From NCBI GenBank assembly GCA_007122455.1, contig SKTU01000095.1, positions 1-46,070 on the forward strand: a stretch of 46,070 nt of DNA. Reading direction: 5' to 3'. Both the position numbers and the translations under genes were made by a program. Below the pieces are notes generated by a model that worked only from the letters and a program-made list of their open reading frames with translations, did not search any database and was not told the DNA's origin. This document shows positions 33,123 through 42,237 of the stretch, piece by piece (the first letter of the stretch is position 1; each line of letters starts with the position of its first letter). Origin of the DNA: Haloarculaceae archaeon (lineage in GTDB: Archaea > Halobacteriota > Halobacteria > Halobacteriales > Haloarculaceae).

Positions 33123-33887
33123 ATGGTCGAAGCGTTCGCCGTCGCCTCCGGGAAGGGCGGGACCGGCAAGACGACGAGCACGCTCGCGCTCGGGATGGCG
33201 TTGGCCGAAGAGTACGACGTGACGGTCGTCGACGCCGACACCGGGATGGCGAACCTGCTGTTTCACACGGGATTGGGCGACGCGGACACGACGCTCCACG
33301 ACGTGCTCCTCGAGGGCGGTGCGCCGATCGAGGCGGCGACTTACGAGCGGTTCGGCATGTCGGTCGTCCCCTGCGGGACGAGCCTCGCGGCCTTCGAGGC
33401 GGCCGATCCGGAACGGCTCCGGACGGTCGTCGCCGAGCTCGCGTCGACGACCGACGTGCTGCTCCTGGACTCCCCAGCGACGCTCGGTTCCAAGAGCGCC
33501 GTCCTTCCGATCGTGCTCGCCGATCGGGTCGTCGTCGTCCTTCAGCCGACGATTCCGGCGCTGTCGGATGGACTGAAGGTCCAGGAGTACGCGCTGTCGT
33601 ACGGCTCGGAGATCGCCGGAACGCTGTTCAATCGCGTTCGAGGCGACGTCGGTGACGTCACCGCGAAAGCCGATCGATATTTCGAGGGGCCGCTCCTGGG
33701 GACGATTCCGGAGAGCGAGGCGGCCGGCGCCGCGCGCGCCGCGGGTGAGCCGTTACTCGCCCACGCGCCGGATTCCCCTGCCGCGGCGGCGTACCGGGAG
33801 GCTGCGGGGGTGCTCGATCCCCGCACCGGCGACGCCGACGCAGTCGCGGACCGGTTTCGCTCGGCCGTCATTCCCGAGCCGCCATGA
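33123..33887 (+). CDS. minD2: MinD/ParA-family ATPase, MinD2-like
   Basis: 254 residues. Deviant Walker A KGGTGKTT at 11-18 with the signature lysine K11, then VVDADTGMANL (Walker A') and LLLDSPATLGS (Walker B), so an ATP-dependent dimerising ATPase of the MinD/ParA/SIMIBI class. No clear C-terminal membrane-targeting amphipathic helix was seen. ATG 33123 was chosen: VEAFAVASGKGG is the usual beginning, and TATA-like tttttaac (33090-33097) is 29 bases upstream; the earlier TTG is less likely. In Haloferax the MinD2 homologue, which lies near ftsZ2, affects cell shape and motility. The gene overlaps its partner by 4 bases. Assignment to MinD2 rests on context. Confidence 0.8.
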   Translation: MVEAFAVASGKGGTGKTTSTLALGMALAEEYDVTVVDADTGMANLLFHTGLGDADTTLHDVLLEGGAPIEAATYERFGMSVVPCGTSLAAFEAADPERLRTVVAELASTTDVLLLDSPATLGSKSAVLPIVLADRVVVVLQPTIPALSDGLKVQEYALSYGSEIAGTLFNRVRGDVGDVTAKADRYFEGPLLGTIPESEAAGAARAAGEPLLAHAPDSPAAAAYREAAGVLDPRTGDADAVADRFRSAVIPEPP

Positions 33888-34411
33888 TCCCCGAGGGCGA
33901 ACTGCTCCGTTCGCGCGTCGTCTCGGAGCTCTCGGATTCCCTCGAGGGCGCGCTGGACCGTCGCCTCGACGGCTACGCCGTGCTCGCGCCTCGGGATGCG
34001 ATCCTGTTCGACGCTGACGGTGTCGGCGTTATCACGTTCGAGGCGGGCGTCCCCTCGATGGCGTACCACACCGAAACGGATCGCGGTGGTCCAGCTGCGC
34101 TCGCGGACATCGGTGCCGGCCCGTACCGCCTCGAGCTCCACGAGCTCGACGCCGATGCGCTCGATCTGCCGGGACGGACTGACGCGCTCGACGTGCCGCC
34201 GGGGATGCCTGCCGATCGCCTCGCGGGGGACGCGGCGCTGGCCGAGCGGACCAGACGGATCGCCGCCGACGACGCCGACGCCGACGACGGCGAGCCGGAT
34301 GCAATCGTCGAATTTCTCGACGACGAAGCGGCGATAGAGCGAATCAGGAGCGACGCTCGTCAGCAGGCCGCCGCACGCGCCGACGAGTGGGGTTTCGAGG
34401 ACGCGATCTGA
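33884..34411 (+). CDS. conserved partner of MinD2-like ATPase, unknown function
   Basis: 175 residues, very acidic. The N-terminal half (1-100) looks like a small alpha/beta domain (YAVLAPRDAILFDADGVGVITFEAG), followed by a helical C-terminal region rich in Ala, Asp and Arg. No known catalytic motif. Its ATG overlaps the TGA of the MinD gene (ATGA), implying coupled translation and equal dosage, as in an ATPase-partner pair. It fills the position of the small gene after minD2 in Haloferax, which has been linked to the MinD2 phenotype. It converges with the SDR gene. Confidence 0.75.
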   Translation: MIPEGELLRSRVVSELSDSLEGALDRRLDGYAVLAPRDAILFDADGVGVITFEAGVPSMAYHTETDRGGPAALADIGAGPYRLELHELDADALDLPGRTDALDVPPGMPADRLAGDAALAERTRRIAADDADADDGEPDAIVEFLDDEAAIERIRSDARQQAAARADEWGFEDAI

Positions 34412-34417
34412 GCTACG

Positions 34418-35320
34418 CTACGTTACGTTCTCGCCGATGCGCTCGAGGTCGAGCCCTTCGGCCACGCCGCTGCGGAACTGCTCGTCGAGGCCTTCGAGCG
34501 TCCATCCGCCCTCGCTGTAGCCGAGCCGGACGACTTCCGGATCGGAGACGACGCCGATGGTATCGCCCATCGCGCGGAAGGTGACGCCGGTGATGTCCTC
34601 CGCACCGTCGCTCATCAGATAGGCGACGAGCGGTGCGATCTTCTCCGGCGGCGCTTCCTCCTTCGTGTACGGGAGGCGCTCCTCGGGAATCCCCTCGCCG
34701 ACCATTCGAGTGAACGCGCTCGGCATCAGGGCGTTGACGCGGACGTTCAGTCGGTTCAGCTCGCGGGCGCCGGTTCGGACGACGCCGAGGACGCCGGCCT
34801 TCGCGGCGGAGTAGTTCATCTGTCCGACGTTACCGAGTGCCGATCGACTGCTGACCCCGAGGAACGATCGCTGTCGGTCGAGCTCGCCCCCCTCGATTTC
34901 TGCCTGTTCCCGCCAGTGTGCGCCGACGTTCCGCAGCAGTGCGAAGTGTCCCCGGAGGTGCACTCGAACGACGTCGTCCCACTGATCACCGGTCATCTTG
35001 TAGGAGATGCTGTCGCGCAGGATGCCCGCGAAGTTCGCGGCGCCGTCGATACGACCGTACTCCTCGAGGGTGTCCTCGACGAGCGACGCCGTGTACTCCA
35101 GATCGGCGATGTCGCCGAAGTGAGCCATCCCGTCGCCGCCCGCCGCCTCGACCGCTTCGATGGTCTCCTCGGCCGGTTCCGGGTTCTCGTCGTCCCCCTC
35201 GAGGGAGACGCCGAGGTCGTTGACGACGACGGTTGCGCCGTGACGGCCGAGTTCGATCGCCGATTCGCGTCCGAGGCCGCGACCACCGCCGGCCACGATG
35301 TACACGCTGTCGGATAGCAT
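34418..35320 (-). CDS. SDR-family NAD(P)-dependent oxidoreductase
   Basis: 300 residues. Rossmann N-terminus with GGGRGLGRESAIELG, then VVVNDLGVSLEGDD (acidic end of strand 2, favouring NAD), NFAGI, and the catalytic Ser and YxxxK in VSSRSALGNVGQMNYSAAKAG. The DLGVSLEG insert is shared with the 3-hydroxyacyl-CoA dehydrogenase domain of peroxisomal multifunctional enzymes (HSD17B4/FabG-like), so a hydroxyacyl-CoA or ketoacyl substrate is a fair guess. A TATA box (tttata on the minus strand, 35345-35350) sits 27 bases before ATG 35320, so the message is leaderless. Confidence 0.87.
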   Translation of the reverse strand: MLSDSVYIVAGGGRGLGRESAIELGRHGATVVVNDLGVSLEGDDENPEPAEETIEAVEAAGGDGMAHFGDIADLEYTASLVEDTLEEYGRIDGAANFAGILRDSISYKMTGDQWDDVVRVHLRGHFALLRNVGAHWREQAEIEGGELDRQRSFLGVSSRSALGNVGQMNYSAAKAGVLGVVRTGARELNRLNVRVNALMPSAFTRMVGEGIPEERLPYTKEEAPPEKIAPLVAYLMSDGAEDITGVTFRAMGDTIGVVSDPEVVRLGYSEGGWTLEGLDEQFRSGVAEGLDLERIGENVT

Positions 35321-35441
35321 TATCTCCTCGGAGTCGTCGGAATCGTATAAACTGCGATGATTGGATTCTCCGCCCCGGAGCGCGACCGCGAATTCTCACC
35401 GCTCGATAATCGTCCGAAGCGTTTCGGTGACGCGAGCGGGT

Positions 35442-35624
35442 TCACTCCTCTCGCTTTCGCAGCTTTCGGACCCGATTCTCGACGTCGTCGACGGCCTCGC
35501 GGATCTCGTCCGCCGCCTTCTTCCCCGTCTCTCTGGAGCCGTCGGCCAGTTCGTCGACCTCCTCGCGAATCCGGTCGAGTGCCTTGTCGATACGTTCGAA
35601 CCGGTCCTGTCGTTTTTCGGCCAT
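35442..35624 (-). CDS. small coiled-coil protein
   Basis: 60 residues, almost entirely charged and helical: MAEKRQDRFERIDKALDRIR then EEVDELADGSRETGKKAADE and onward with a heptad-like pattern, as in a coiled coil. No cysteines and no membrane segment. The frame runs far upstream, but that part is antisense to the ATP-grasp gene and not credible; ATG 35624 is the natural start. Function unknown. It is divergent from the ATP-grasp gene by 75 bases. The small size makes it less certain than its neighbours. Confidence 0.55.
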   Translation of the reverse strand: MAEKRQDRFERIDKALDRIREEVDELADGSRETGKKAADEIREAVDDVENRVRKLRKREE

Positions 35625-35699
35625 ACTCTCAGTTGGACCTCCACCGCCTTCACTGTTGACGCCACACACAGTTTTCACCGTCGCGAGCGAGTGAGGTGT

Positions 35700-37016
35700 A
35701 TGGATCCCAAACGTTTTCTCTTCGTGTCGCTCGACGCGGCGCTGATCGGTGACGTCGCGTGGCAGGTTCACCGGGAGGGACACGACGTCAGGTACTACAT
35801 CGAGGCCGAGAAGGACCGCGAGATCGCCGACGGATTCGTCCCGAAGAGCGACGACTGGCGCGCCGACGTCGAGTGGGCGGACGTGATCGTCTTCGACGAC
35901 ATCTGGGTCGGGCGCGACGTCGGAACCGGCGAGATCGCCCGCCGGCTGCGAAGCGAGGGACACGCGGTCATCGGCGGGACGCCGAACACTGATCGACTGG
36001 AGGAGGACCGCGGCTACGCGATGGAGATCCTCGAGGCCAACGGCGTGAACACGATCGACCACCGGGTGTTCGACGATTTCGACGACGGGATCGACTTTAT
36101 CAAGGAGAACCCGGGGCCGTACGTCATCAAACCGCTCGGTGAAGTCCAGAACGTCAAACGACTGCTCTACGTCGGCAACGAAGACGACGGGAGCGACGTG
36201 ATCGACGTCCTCAGGGCCTACAAGAAGGCGTGGGGTCACCGGATGAAGGGGTTCCAGCTCCAGCGGAAAGTCGAGGGCGTCGAAATCGCCATCTGTGGCT
36301 TCTTCAACGGAGGGACGTTCATCGAGCAGGTGAATTTCAATTTCGAGCACAAGAGACTGTTTCCGGGCAACATCGGTCCGTCGACCGGTGAGATGGGGAC
36401 CTCGATGTTTTGGGCCGGTCAGAACAGACTGTTCGAAGAGACGCTCGGGAGACTCGAGGGATGGCTCGCCGAGGAGGGTTACGTGGGGAGCATCGACATC
36501 AACTGCATCGTCAACGAGCGCGGCATCTATCCGCTGGAGTTCACGCCGAGGTTCGGCTACCCGACGATCACGCTTCAGGAGGAGTCCATCGAATCGTCGA
36601 CCGGACAGTTCTTCTACGATCTCGCAGGCGGGAACGACCCCGAACCGGTGGTTCACGGCGGCTACCAGATCGGCGTTCGGATCGTCCTGCCGCCGTTTCC
36701 GTTCGACGACGAGAAGACCTACGACGAGAACTCCCGAAACGCCGCGGTCGTCTTCGAGACCGACAGCCGGGAGGGGATCCACATCGAGGACGCGAAGATG
36801 GTCGACGGCCAGTGGCGCGCCGCCGGCGAGAGCGGGATGCCGCTCGTGGTGACCGGGAAGGGCGACACGATGCAGAAGGCCCGCGAGCAGGCGTACGATC
36901 GCATCGACACGATCGTCATTCCGAACCTCTACTACCGCGACGACATCGGAGAACGGTGGATCGACGGGGAGGGTGACCGACTCCTCGCGTGGGGGTATCT
37001 GGGCCCGAACGAGTGA
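35700..37016 (+). CDS. ATP-grasp protein, PurD-like (carboxylate-amine ligase fold)
   Basis: 438 residues. An N-terminal pre-ATP-grasp Rossmann-like domain (RFLFVSLDAALIGDVAWQVH) precedes an ATP-grasp core: YVIKPLGEVQNVKRLLYVG, EIAICGFFNGGTFIEQVNFNF split, GNIGPSTGEMGT, and YPLEFTPRFGYP, the last with the Mg2+-binding E/N-type segment. The GNIGPSTGEMGT motif strongly recalls glycinamide ribonucleotide synthetase (PurD), but the overall sequence is different, so it is a related ligase with an unknown acid and amine. ATG 35700 starts directly at the domain. Confidence 0.8.
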   Translation: MDPKRFLFVSLDAALIGDVAWQVHREGHDVRYYIEAEKDREIADGFVPKSDDWRADVEWADVIVFDDIWVGRDVGTGEIARRLRSEGHAVIGGTPNTDRLEEDRGYAMEILEANGVNTIDHRVFDDFDDGIDFIKENPGPYVIKPLGEVQNVKRLLYVGNEDDGSDVIDVLRAYKKAWGHRMKGFQLQRKVEGVEIAICGFFNGGTFIEQVNFNFEHKRLFPGNIGPSTGEMGTSMFWAGQNRLFEETLGRLEGWLAEEGYVGSIDINCIVNERGIYPLEFTPRFGYPTITLQEESIESSTGQFFYDLAGGNDPEPVVHGGYQIGVRIVLPPFPFDDEKTYDENSRNAAVVFETDSREGIHIEDAKMVDGQWRAAGESGMPLVVTGKGDTMQKAREQAYDRIDTIVIPNLYYRDDIGERWIDGEGDRLLAWGYLGPNE

Positions 37017-37022
37017 ATCGTC

Positions 37023-37694
37023 TCAGAGGCTCGTCGACCCTGGTCGGCCGAGCGCATCCGAGAAGCCGTCAGCCCAGAGACTGCTGGCGACGATCGCGGC
37101 GTAGAAGATGGCGAACGGTGCGAGGAGCCAGCCGACGAACGGGATGACGTTGACGAGGCTCGCGACGAGTAACACCGCCACGGAGACGAGCCAGGCGACG
37201 GCGTACTCCTGGTCGAGTACGACCTGCTTCAGAACGCCGAAATCGAAGGCCGCTCCGAACCGCCCCTCTCGGGCGAAGTTGACCACCGCGGCGACCGCGA
37301 CGTAGCCGAAGACGAGCGCCAGGAGGAACGTGAGTAAAAAGCCAACCGCCATTCCGCCGAACCCCGCAGCGACGCCGGCGTCTGTACCGGTCGCCATGGC
37401 GAGCGCTGCACCGCCAACGGTCAATCCGCCGACGATCAGGGGAACGAGCATGTAGACGATCCCGATGATCCAGGCCTGGAGCCCCTCCACGAACAGCGTC
37501 CCCCAGTTGTCGAACGTCGGCGGCTCGGGGTGGCCACTCGTGCGATCCCGAATGACGCTCACGATGTAGCCGTACACCAGGATCATCGGGATGAGCAGGA
37601 ATCCGAGGAGCGTGAGGACGCCGCCGATGATCACCGTCACGATCCAATCGTCGCTCTCCGTGGGGTACGATAATACGTCTCCAATTTCGTCCAT
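37023..37694 (-). CDS. DUF4013 membrane protein
   Basis: 223 residues with about five hydrophobic segments (roughly 18-45, 75-100, 108-135, 160-180, 183-205). It resembles the DUF4013 family common in haloarchaea: short N-terminal acidic head, GGVLTLLGFLLIPMILVYGY, and PPTFDNWGTLFVEGLQ. Function unknown. A TATA box (cttttaaat on the minus strand, 37715-37723) lies 25 bases before ATG 37694. It converges with the ATP-grasp gene. Confidence 0.8.
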   Translation of the reverse strand: MDEIGDVLSYPTESDDWIVTVIIGGVLTLLGFLLIPMILVYGYIVSVIRDRTSGHPEPPTFDNWGTLFVEGLQAWIIGIVYMLVPLIVGGLTVGGAALAMATGTDAGVAAGFGGMAVGFLLTFLLALVFGYVAVAAVVNFAREGRFGAAFDFGVLKQVVLDQEYAVAWLVSVAVLLVASLVNVIPFVGWLLAPFAIFYAAIVASSLWADGFSDALGRPGSTSL

Positions 37695-37854
37695 GTCTCT
37701 ACCCTCCGCGGCTGATTTAAAAGTATGCGTCCGTTACCTCCCCGTCGGCGTCGTAACGTCTCCATACCGCGTCGACGTCGGCAGCTTCACACCACCTGGT
37801 CGCGGGGTTCGGTACAAAGATATATCTCCCCTCGAGGGCGTTTTCAGACCGATC

Positions 37855-38649
37855 ATGCGTCGAGTTCGATTCAAAGACAACGGCGGTACAGTACGACAGG
37901 GCGAGTGGCACGACGACGGGATCGAGTTCGGGGGCGAACGGTACGACCCCGAAACCGTCGACATCCTCCCCCCGGTCGAACCGACGAAGATCGTCTGCGT
38001 GGCGGCGAACTACGTCGAGCACATCAAGGAGGCGGGCCGGAGCATTCCCGAGGATCTCCCGCCGCGACCCGGGTTCTTCCTGAAAGGTCCGAACGCCGTC
38101 GCCGGTCACGGCGACACGGTGACGTTGCCGACCCCCGCGGTACCGGCCTCGGAGCTGGCCGGCCGCGAGAAGGGCGACATCGAACTGGGGAAGGGCCGAA
38201 TCGACTACGAGGGGGAGTTCGGCGTCGTCATCGGTGAACAGTGCCGAAACGTTCCCGAGGAGTCGTACATGGACGTCGTCGCGGGCTACACCTGCCTCAA
38301 CGACATCTCCAACCGCGACGATCAGGACGCCGAGCGCAACTGGATCCGCGGGAAGGCGTTCGACAACTCCGCGCCGATCGGCCCGGTGGTGGCGACGCCC
38401 GACGAAGTCCCCGAGGAACCGCGAGTGCAGCTGTGGCTCAACGGCGAGAAGCGGCAGGATTCGGCGAACGACGAACTCGTCTTCCCCGTCTCGCGGGCGA
38501 TCCACGACGTCACCCAGTTCCTCACGCTCGAACCTGGCGACATCGTCGCGATGGGAACGACCGTCGGCGTCGGCGGGCTCAGCGACGGCGACCGCGTCGA
38601 AATCGAGGTCGAGGGCGTCGGCCGCCTCGAGCACACCGTCGAGGCCTGA
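37855..38649 (+). CDS. fumarylacetoacetate hydrolase family protein
   Basis: 264 residues. Metal ligands of the FAH fold are present: E119 and E121 in DYEGEFGVVIGE and D150 in TCLNDISNRDDQ, with K167 in GKAFD; VAANYVEHIKE marks the substrate lid region and GDIVAMGTTVGVG the C-terminus. Members cleave C-C bonds in aromatic catabolism, isomerise 2-hydroxyhepta-2,4-dienedioate, or decarboxylate oxaloacetate. Substrate unassigned. A TATA-like gatatatc (37819-37826) lies about 30 bases before ATG 37855; the frame is open further upstream, but those residues are not family-like. Confidence 0.87.
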   Translation: MRRVRFKDNGGTVRQGEWHDDGIEFGGERYDPETVDILPPVEPTKIVCVAANYVEHIKEAGRSIPEDLPPRPGFFLKGPNAVAGHGDTVTLPTPAVPASELAGREKGDIELGKGRIDYEGEFGVVIGEQCRNVPEESYMDVVAGYTCLNDISNRDDQDAERNWIRGKAFDNSAPIGPVVATPDEVPEEPRVQLWLNGEKRQDSANDELVFPVSRAIHDVTQFLTLEPGDIVAMGTTVGVGGLSDGDRVEIEVEGVGRLEHTVEA

Positions 38650-38655
38650 GGACGG

Positions 38656-39699
38656 TCACGCGAGATACGTTTCGAACAACAGGAACGCGAGCGGCAACAG
38701 CACCGATGAGGCGAGCCGCGAGGCGATCGACAGCGACATCGGATAGAGGCTCACCCGGTCGTATATCTCGTACTCGTTCCGCAGTTCGTCGAGCTTGATC
38801 TGCATCGTACTCATCGCCTCGGGATCGTCGCTGTCCAGCAGACGGGTGTGCAGCTCGTGGATCTCCTCGCGCTTCTCCATCAGGTGATCCCGCTTGATCT
38901 CGTTTGCACGGCGGTTGATGTACACCGTCGGAAAGACGAACGAACCGACGATCATCCCGACGTAGACCACGACGAGCCCGTAGATGATCTCGCTGAAGCC
39001 GCCGATGCGTGCGATGTCGAACGCGAGCGGCAGTCCCAGTGCCCCGACGGAGATCATCGTCGTCGTTCGGATGGCGAAGTAGCCGACGGTGCTGAGTCCG
39101 CCGAGCCCGTCGGGATGCAGCGGATCGATCGTGAAGTCGAGTTCACCGATCTCCCGGAGACAGAGGTTCGTCGTGATCGCGCCCTGGACGCCGATGGCGG
39201 TGACGGTGCCGAGCCAGACCGCGAACAGCGTGTAGACGAGGAAGGCCGGGTCTGCGTAGCCGGTGACTCCGAGCGACTCGAAGTATTCGTAGTTCGCGAA
39301 AACCGCCAGCAGGACGAGTCCAGTCCAGACGACGCTGATCGGCCGGATCTCCGACGCGAAGAACCGCTTGTAGCGGGTGGCGATCGCCAGCAGCTCCCGG
39401 TTGTCGTCGTGGGGCGTGACCTCCGCCGCGCGCTCGACGAACGTCGGAAAGACCGCCATCTCGTAGTTCCACACCAACACCGGGGCGATCGCCAACAGCG
39501 TCGACGCGAGCAGTTGAGCGACGAGGAAGGTCGACGGGACGTCGCCGCCGATCAGCGCGAGGAACGCGGCGGTCAGTACGTACGGGACGATCCCGACCGT
39601 GAGTAGAATCGTCGGGCTCTCCCCGAGCGGGCTCCGCTCGACGAAGCCGTTCATAAGGCGCGTCAGCCAGACCGTCTCCTCCGTCTCGTCGAACTCCAT
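38656..39699 (-). CDS. integral membrane protein of unknown function
   Basis: 347 residues with about seven hydrophobic segments and a charged helical stretch near 270-320 (RDHLMEKREEIHELHTRLLD) that is probably cytoplasmic and coiled-coil. I do not recognise the family. The start at ATG 39699 fits a long AT-rich TATA box (atatttaaatat, 39728-39739) about 30 bases upstream. No transporter or enzyme motif is evident. It converges with the FAH-family gene, 6 bases apart. Confidence 0.75.
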   Translation of the reverse strand: MEFDETEETVWLTRLMNGFVERSPLGESPTILLTVGIVPYVLTAAFLALIGGDVPSTFLVAQLLASTLLAIAPVLVWNYEMAVFPTFVERAAEVTPHDDNRELLAIATRYKRFFASEIRPISVVWTGLVLLAVFANYEYFESLGVTGYADPAFLVYTLFAVWLGTVTAIGVQGAITTNLCLREIGELDFTIDPLHPDGLGGLSTVGYFAIRTTTMISVGALGLPLAFDIARIGGFSEIIYGLVVVYVGMIVGSFVFPTVYINRRANEIKRDHLMEKREEIHELHTRLLDSDDPEAMSTMQIKLDELRNEYEIYDRVSLYPMSLSIASRLASSVLLPLAFLLFETYLA

Positions 39700-39755
39700 C
39701 CCCCTGTGGAAACTGTGGCGTGCGCCCGATATTTAAATATGAAAATTTCGACCGA

Positions 39756-40823
39756 TCAGAATCCCCGGGTGTACTGCCTCGGTACCGGGAGTTCGTGACC
39801 CAGCGCCTCGGCTGCGTGCAGGGTGAAGTAGGGGTTCCGAAGGTGTTCACGGCCGACGATGGCGAGATCGGCGCGGCCGTTCCGGACGATGGCGTCGGCA
39901 CCTTCGGGCGTCGTGATCTTTCCGACTGCACCGACCGGGAGCCCGCTTTCGGCGACCCGCTCGGCGTACGGAACCTGATAGTGCGGTCCTGGTTCCGGAA
40001 CCCGCTGATCCGGATGGAGGCTTCCGGAACTGACGTCGATCAGATCGACGCCGAGCGGTTCGAGTTCGCGAGCCAACATCGTCGAATCGCCGACTGTCCA
40101 GGAGTCTCGATCCGGAAGCCAGTCGGTTGCCGATATCCGGACGAAGAGCGGCATTCCCTCCGGGATCGTCGCCCGGACTCCCGCACAGACCTCCCGGAGC
40201 AGTCGGGTCCGATTCTCGAAGCTACCGCCGTAGGCGTCGGTTCGGGTGTTCGTCACCGGCGAGAGGAACTCGTGGAGGAGATAGCCGTGTGCCGAGTGTA
40301 TCTCGACGACGTCGAAGCCGGCGTCGACGGCTCGATCGGCCGCGTCGACGAACGCGTCGACGATCGCCGCGATCCCGTCGACGTCGAGCCGCTCGGTCTC
40401 TAGCGGTTCGTCGTGAGGCCACGGCGTTTCGGTCGGTCCGACGGGCGTCCAGCCGTCCTCGCCGTGGACCGGACCGCGACCGTCGCTGGGGCGATGCGTC
40501 GACGCCTTTCGGCCGGCGTGGGCGAGTTGAATCGCCGAAATCGCGCCACGGTCGGCGATAAACTCGGTGACCGGCTCCAGCGCTGCGGCGTGGTCGTCGC
40601 TCCAGATCCCGAGGTCGTTCGGCGAGATCCGGCCGCGCGGCTCGACGGCGGTGGCTTCGGCCATGACGATCCCGGCGCCGCCCGACGCTCGGCTCCCGAG
40701 GTGGACGAGATGCCAGTCGGTCGCCAGCCCGTCCGTCTCACAGGAGTACTGACACATCGGCGAGACCATCACGCGATTCCGCGCGGTTACGTCCCTGCAC
40801 TCGAATGGGGTAAAGAGATGCAC
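39756..40823 (-). CDS. NADH:flavin oxidoreductase, Old Yellow Enzyme family
   Basis: 355 residues from GTG 40823. Old Yellow Enzymes reduce activated C=C bonds using FMN and NAD(P)H. Seen: [20 protein letters not shown] at the N-terminus, [15 protein letters not shown], and [19 protein letters not shown] with the catalytic His pair, followed by [10 protein letters not shown]; the C-terminal FMN-phosphate loop is GKITTP...VGREHLRNP. The form is closest to the YqjM/thermophilic-type group. GTG 40823 was chosen as HLFTP is the usual beginning; an in-frame GTG at 40862 is possible. It is divergent from truD. Confidence 0.9.
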   Translation of the reverse strand: MHLFTPFECRDVTARNRVMVSPMCQYSCETDGLATDWHLVHLGSRASGGAGIVMAEATAVEPRGRISPNDLGIWSDDHAAALEPVTEFIADRGAISAIQLAHAGRKASTHRPSDGRGPVHGEDGWTPVGPTETPWPHDEPLETERLDVDGIAAIVDAFVDAADRAVDAGFDVVEIHSAHGYLLHEFLSPVTNTRTDAYGGSFENRTRLLREVCAGVRATIPEGMPLFVRISATDWLPDRDSWTVGDSTMLARELEPLGVDLIDVSSGSLHPDQRVPEPGPHYQVPYAERVAESGLPVGAVGKITTPEGADAIVRNGRADLAIVGREHLRNPYFTLHAAEALGHELPVPRQYTRGF

Positions 40824-40882
40824 GGGCGTTCGGATGGGAGGGGAAGGCAAGACGCTTTGCACATCGGAACGGAGCCGTTCGC

Positions 40883-42190
40883 ATGCGCGAGGCCCATCCC
40901 GTCGAAGCCGAGGTCGGTATCGAGTGGTACGTCTCCGATGCCGACGGCACCGGCGGTCGGCTCCGGGACCGTCCCGAGGAGTTCCGGGTCCGCGAGCGGG
41001 AAGCGTTCGGTGCCGATCTGCGGCCGATCGACGCCGATCCGGGGTCGTACCCGCACCTCCTCTTCCGTGCGACGCTCGTCGGCTGGGACACGAACGATTT
41101 CGCGTCGGCAGTTTCGAACGCGCTCGGAATCAGCCGCGAGCGGGTTTCGTGGGCCGGAACGAAGGACAAACACGCGGTGACGACGCAGCTGTTCTCGGTG
41201 CGGCTCGACGACGACGATCTTCCAACCATCGACGGTGCGGAGATCGAACTCGTGGGTCGGGCGGGGCGGCCGGTGCTCTTCGGTGACCTGCTCGGCAACG
41301 AGTTCGACCTCGTCGTTCGTGACGCCGAGCGTCCGGGGCAGGCGTCGATCGTCGCCGAACAGCTGCGACAGTTCGGCGACGGGGACGTCGCCGTCCCGAA
41401 CTACTTCGGCCAGCAGCGGTTCGGCTCGAAGCGGCCGATCACTCACCGCGTCGGGCTCGACATCGTCCGCGGCGAGTGGGAAACCGCGGCGGTCCGGTAC
41501 GTCACCGAATCGAGCGAACGGGAGCCCGAGCGAACCCGCGAGGCCCGCGACGCACTCGCCGAGACGCGGGCGTGGGAGCGCGCCGACGAAATACTCCCCG
41601 GCGGACTCCGGTACGAGCGGGCTATCGCGGGACGGCTCGAATCGGGCGCCGAGCAGCCGAGTGATTACCGCGACGCGCTCGAGCGGTTCCCGTCGAACCT
41701 GCAGGCGCTTCTGGTCAACGCCGCCCAGTCGTACGTGTTCAACCGTATCTGCTCGAAGCGCCTCGACCGCGGACTGCCGTTCGGACGCCCGGTTGCGGGC
41801 GACGTGGTCTGCTTTGCGGACGACAACGGGTTGCCGGATCCCGACCGGACGCAGACGGTCGACGCCGATCGGGTCGACGTCGTCGCCCGACACTGCGAGC
41901 GCGGTCGGGCGTTCGTCACGGCGCCGCTCGTCGGGACCGAAACGAGCTTCGGTGCGGGCGAGCCCGCCGAGATCGTCCACGAGGTACTCGACGACGTCGG
42001 GATCGAACGGAGGGAGTTCGACCTTCCCGGAGCGTTCGGGTCGAGCGGGACGCGTCGGGCGATCCGCGTCCTGACCGAGCTCGAACTCGGGAACGATCCG
42101 CTGACGCTACGGTTCTCGCTTCCGAAGGGGAGCTACGCGACGGTCCTCTCCCGGGAGTTCCTGAAGGTCGATCCCGATCGGCTCTCCTGA
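40883..42190 (+). CDS. truD: tRNA pseudouridine synthase TruD
   Basis: 435 residues. TruD makes pseudouridine at position 13 of tRNA. Catalytic D95 lies in [14 protein letters not shown], and [11 protein letters not shown] and [11 protein letters not shown] are the other family hallmarks; the TRUD insertion domain fits the length. The start ATG 40883 is 59 bases from the divergent Old Yellow Enzyme gene. A normal housekeeping copy with nothing missing. Confidence 0.95.
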   Translation: MREAHPVEAEVGIEWYVSDADGTGGRLRDRPEEFRVREREAFGADLRPIDADPGSYPHLLFRATLVGWDTNDFASAVSNALGISRERVSWAGTKDKHAVTTQLFSVRLDDDDLPTIDGAEIELVGRAGRPVLFGDLLGNEFDLVVRDAERPGQASIVAEQLRQFGDGDVAVPNYFGQQRFGSKRPITHRVGLDIVRGEWETAAVRYVTESSEREPERTREARDALAETRAWERADEILPGGLRYERAIAGRLESGAEQPSDYRDALERFPSNLQALLVNAAQSYVFNRICSKRLDRGLPFGRPVAGDVVCFADDNGLPDPDRTQTVDADRVDVVARHCERGRAFVTAPLVGTETSFGAGEPAEIVHEVLDDVGIERREFDLPGAFGSSGTRRAIRVLTELELGNDPLTLRFSLPKGSYATVLSREFLKVDPDRLS

Positions 42191-42237
42191 GCGGGCGAAC
42201 CGCCCCGCTTATCGGCCTCGAACCCCCGTCACCACGC

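Noticed and set aside
35625-36782. Long minus-strand extension of the small coiled-coil gene, opposite the ATP-grasp gene
   Set aside because: Only the last 60 codons (35442-35624) look protein-like; the rest is a mirror of the ATP-grasp gene.
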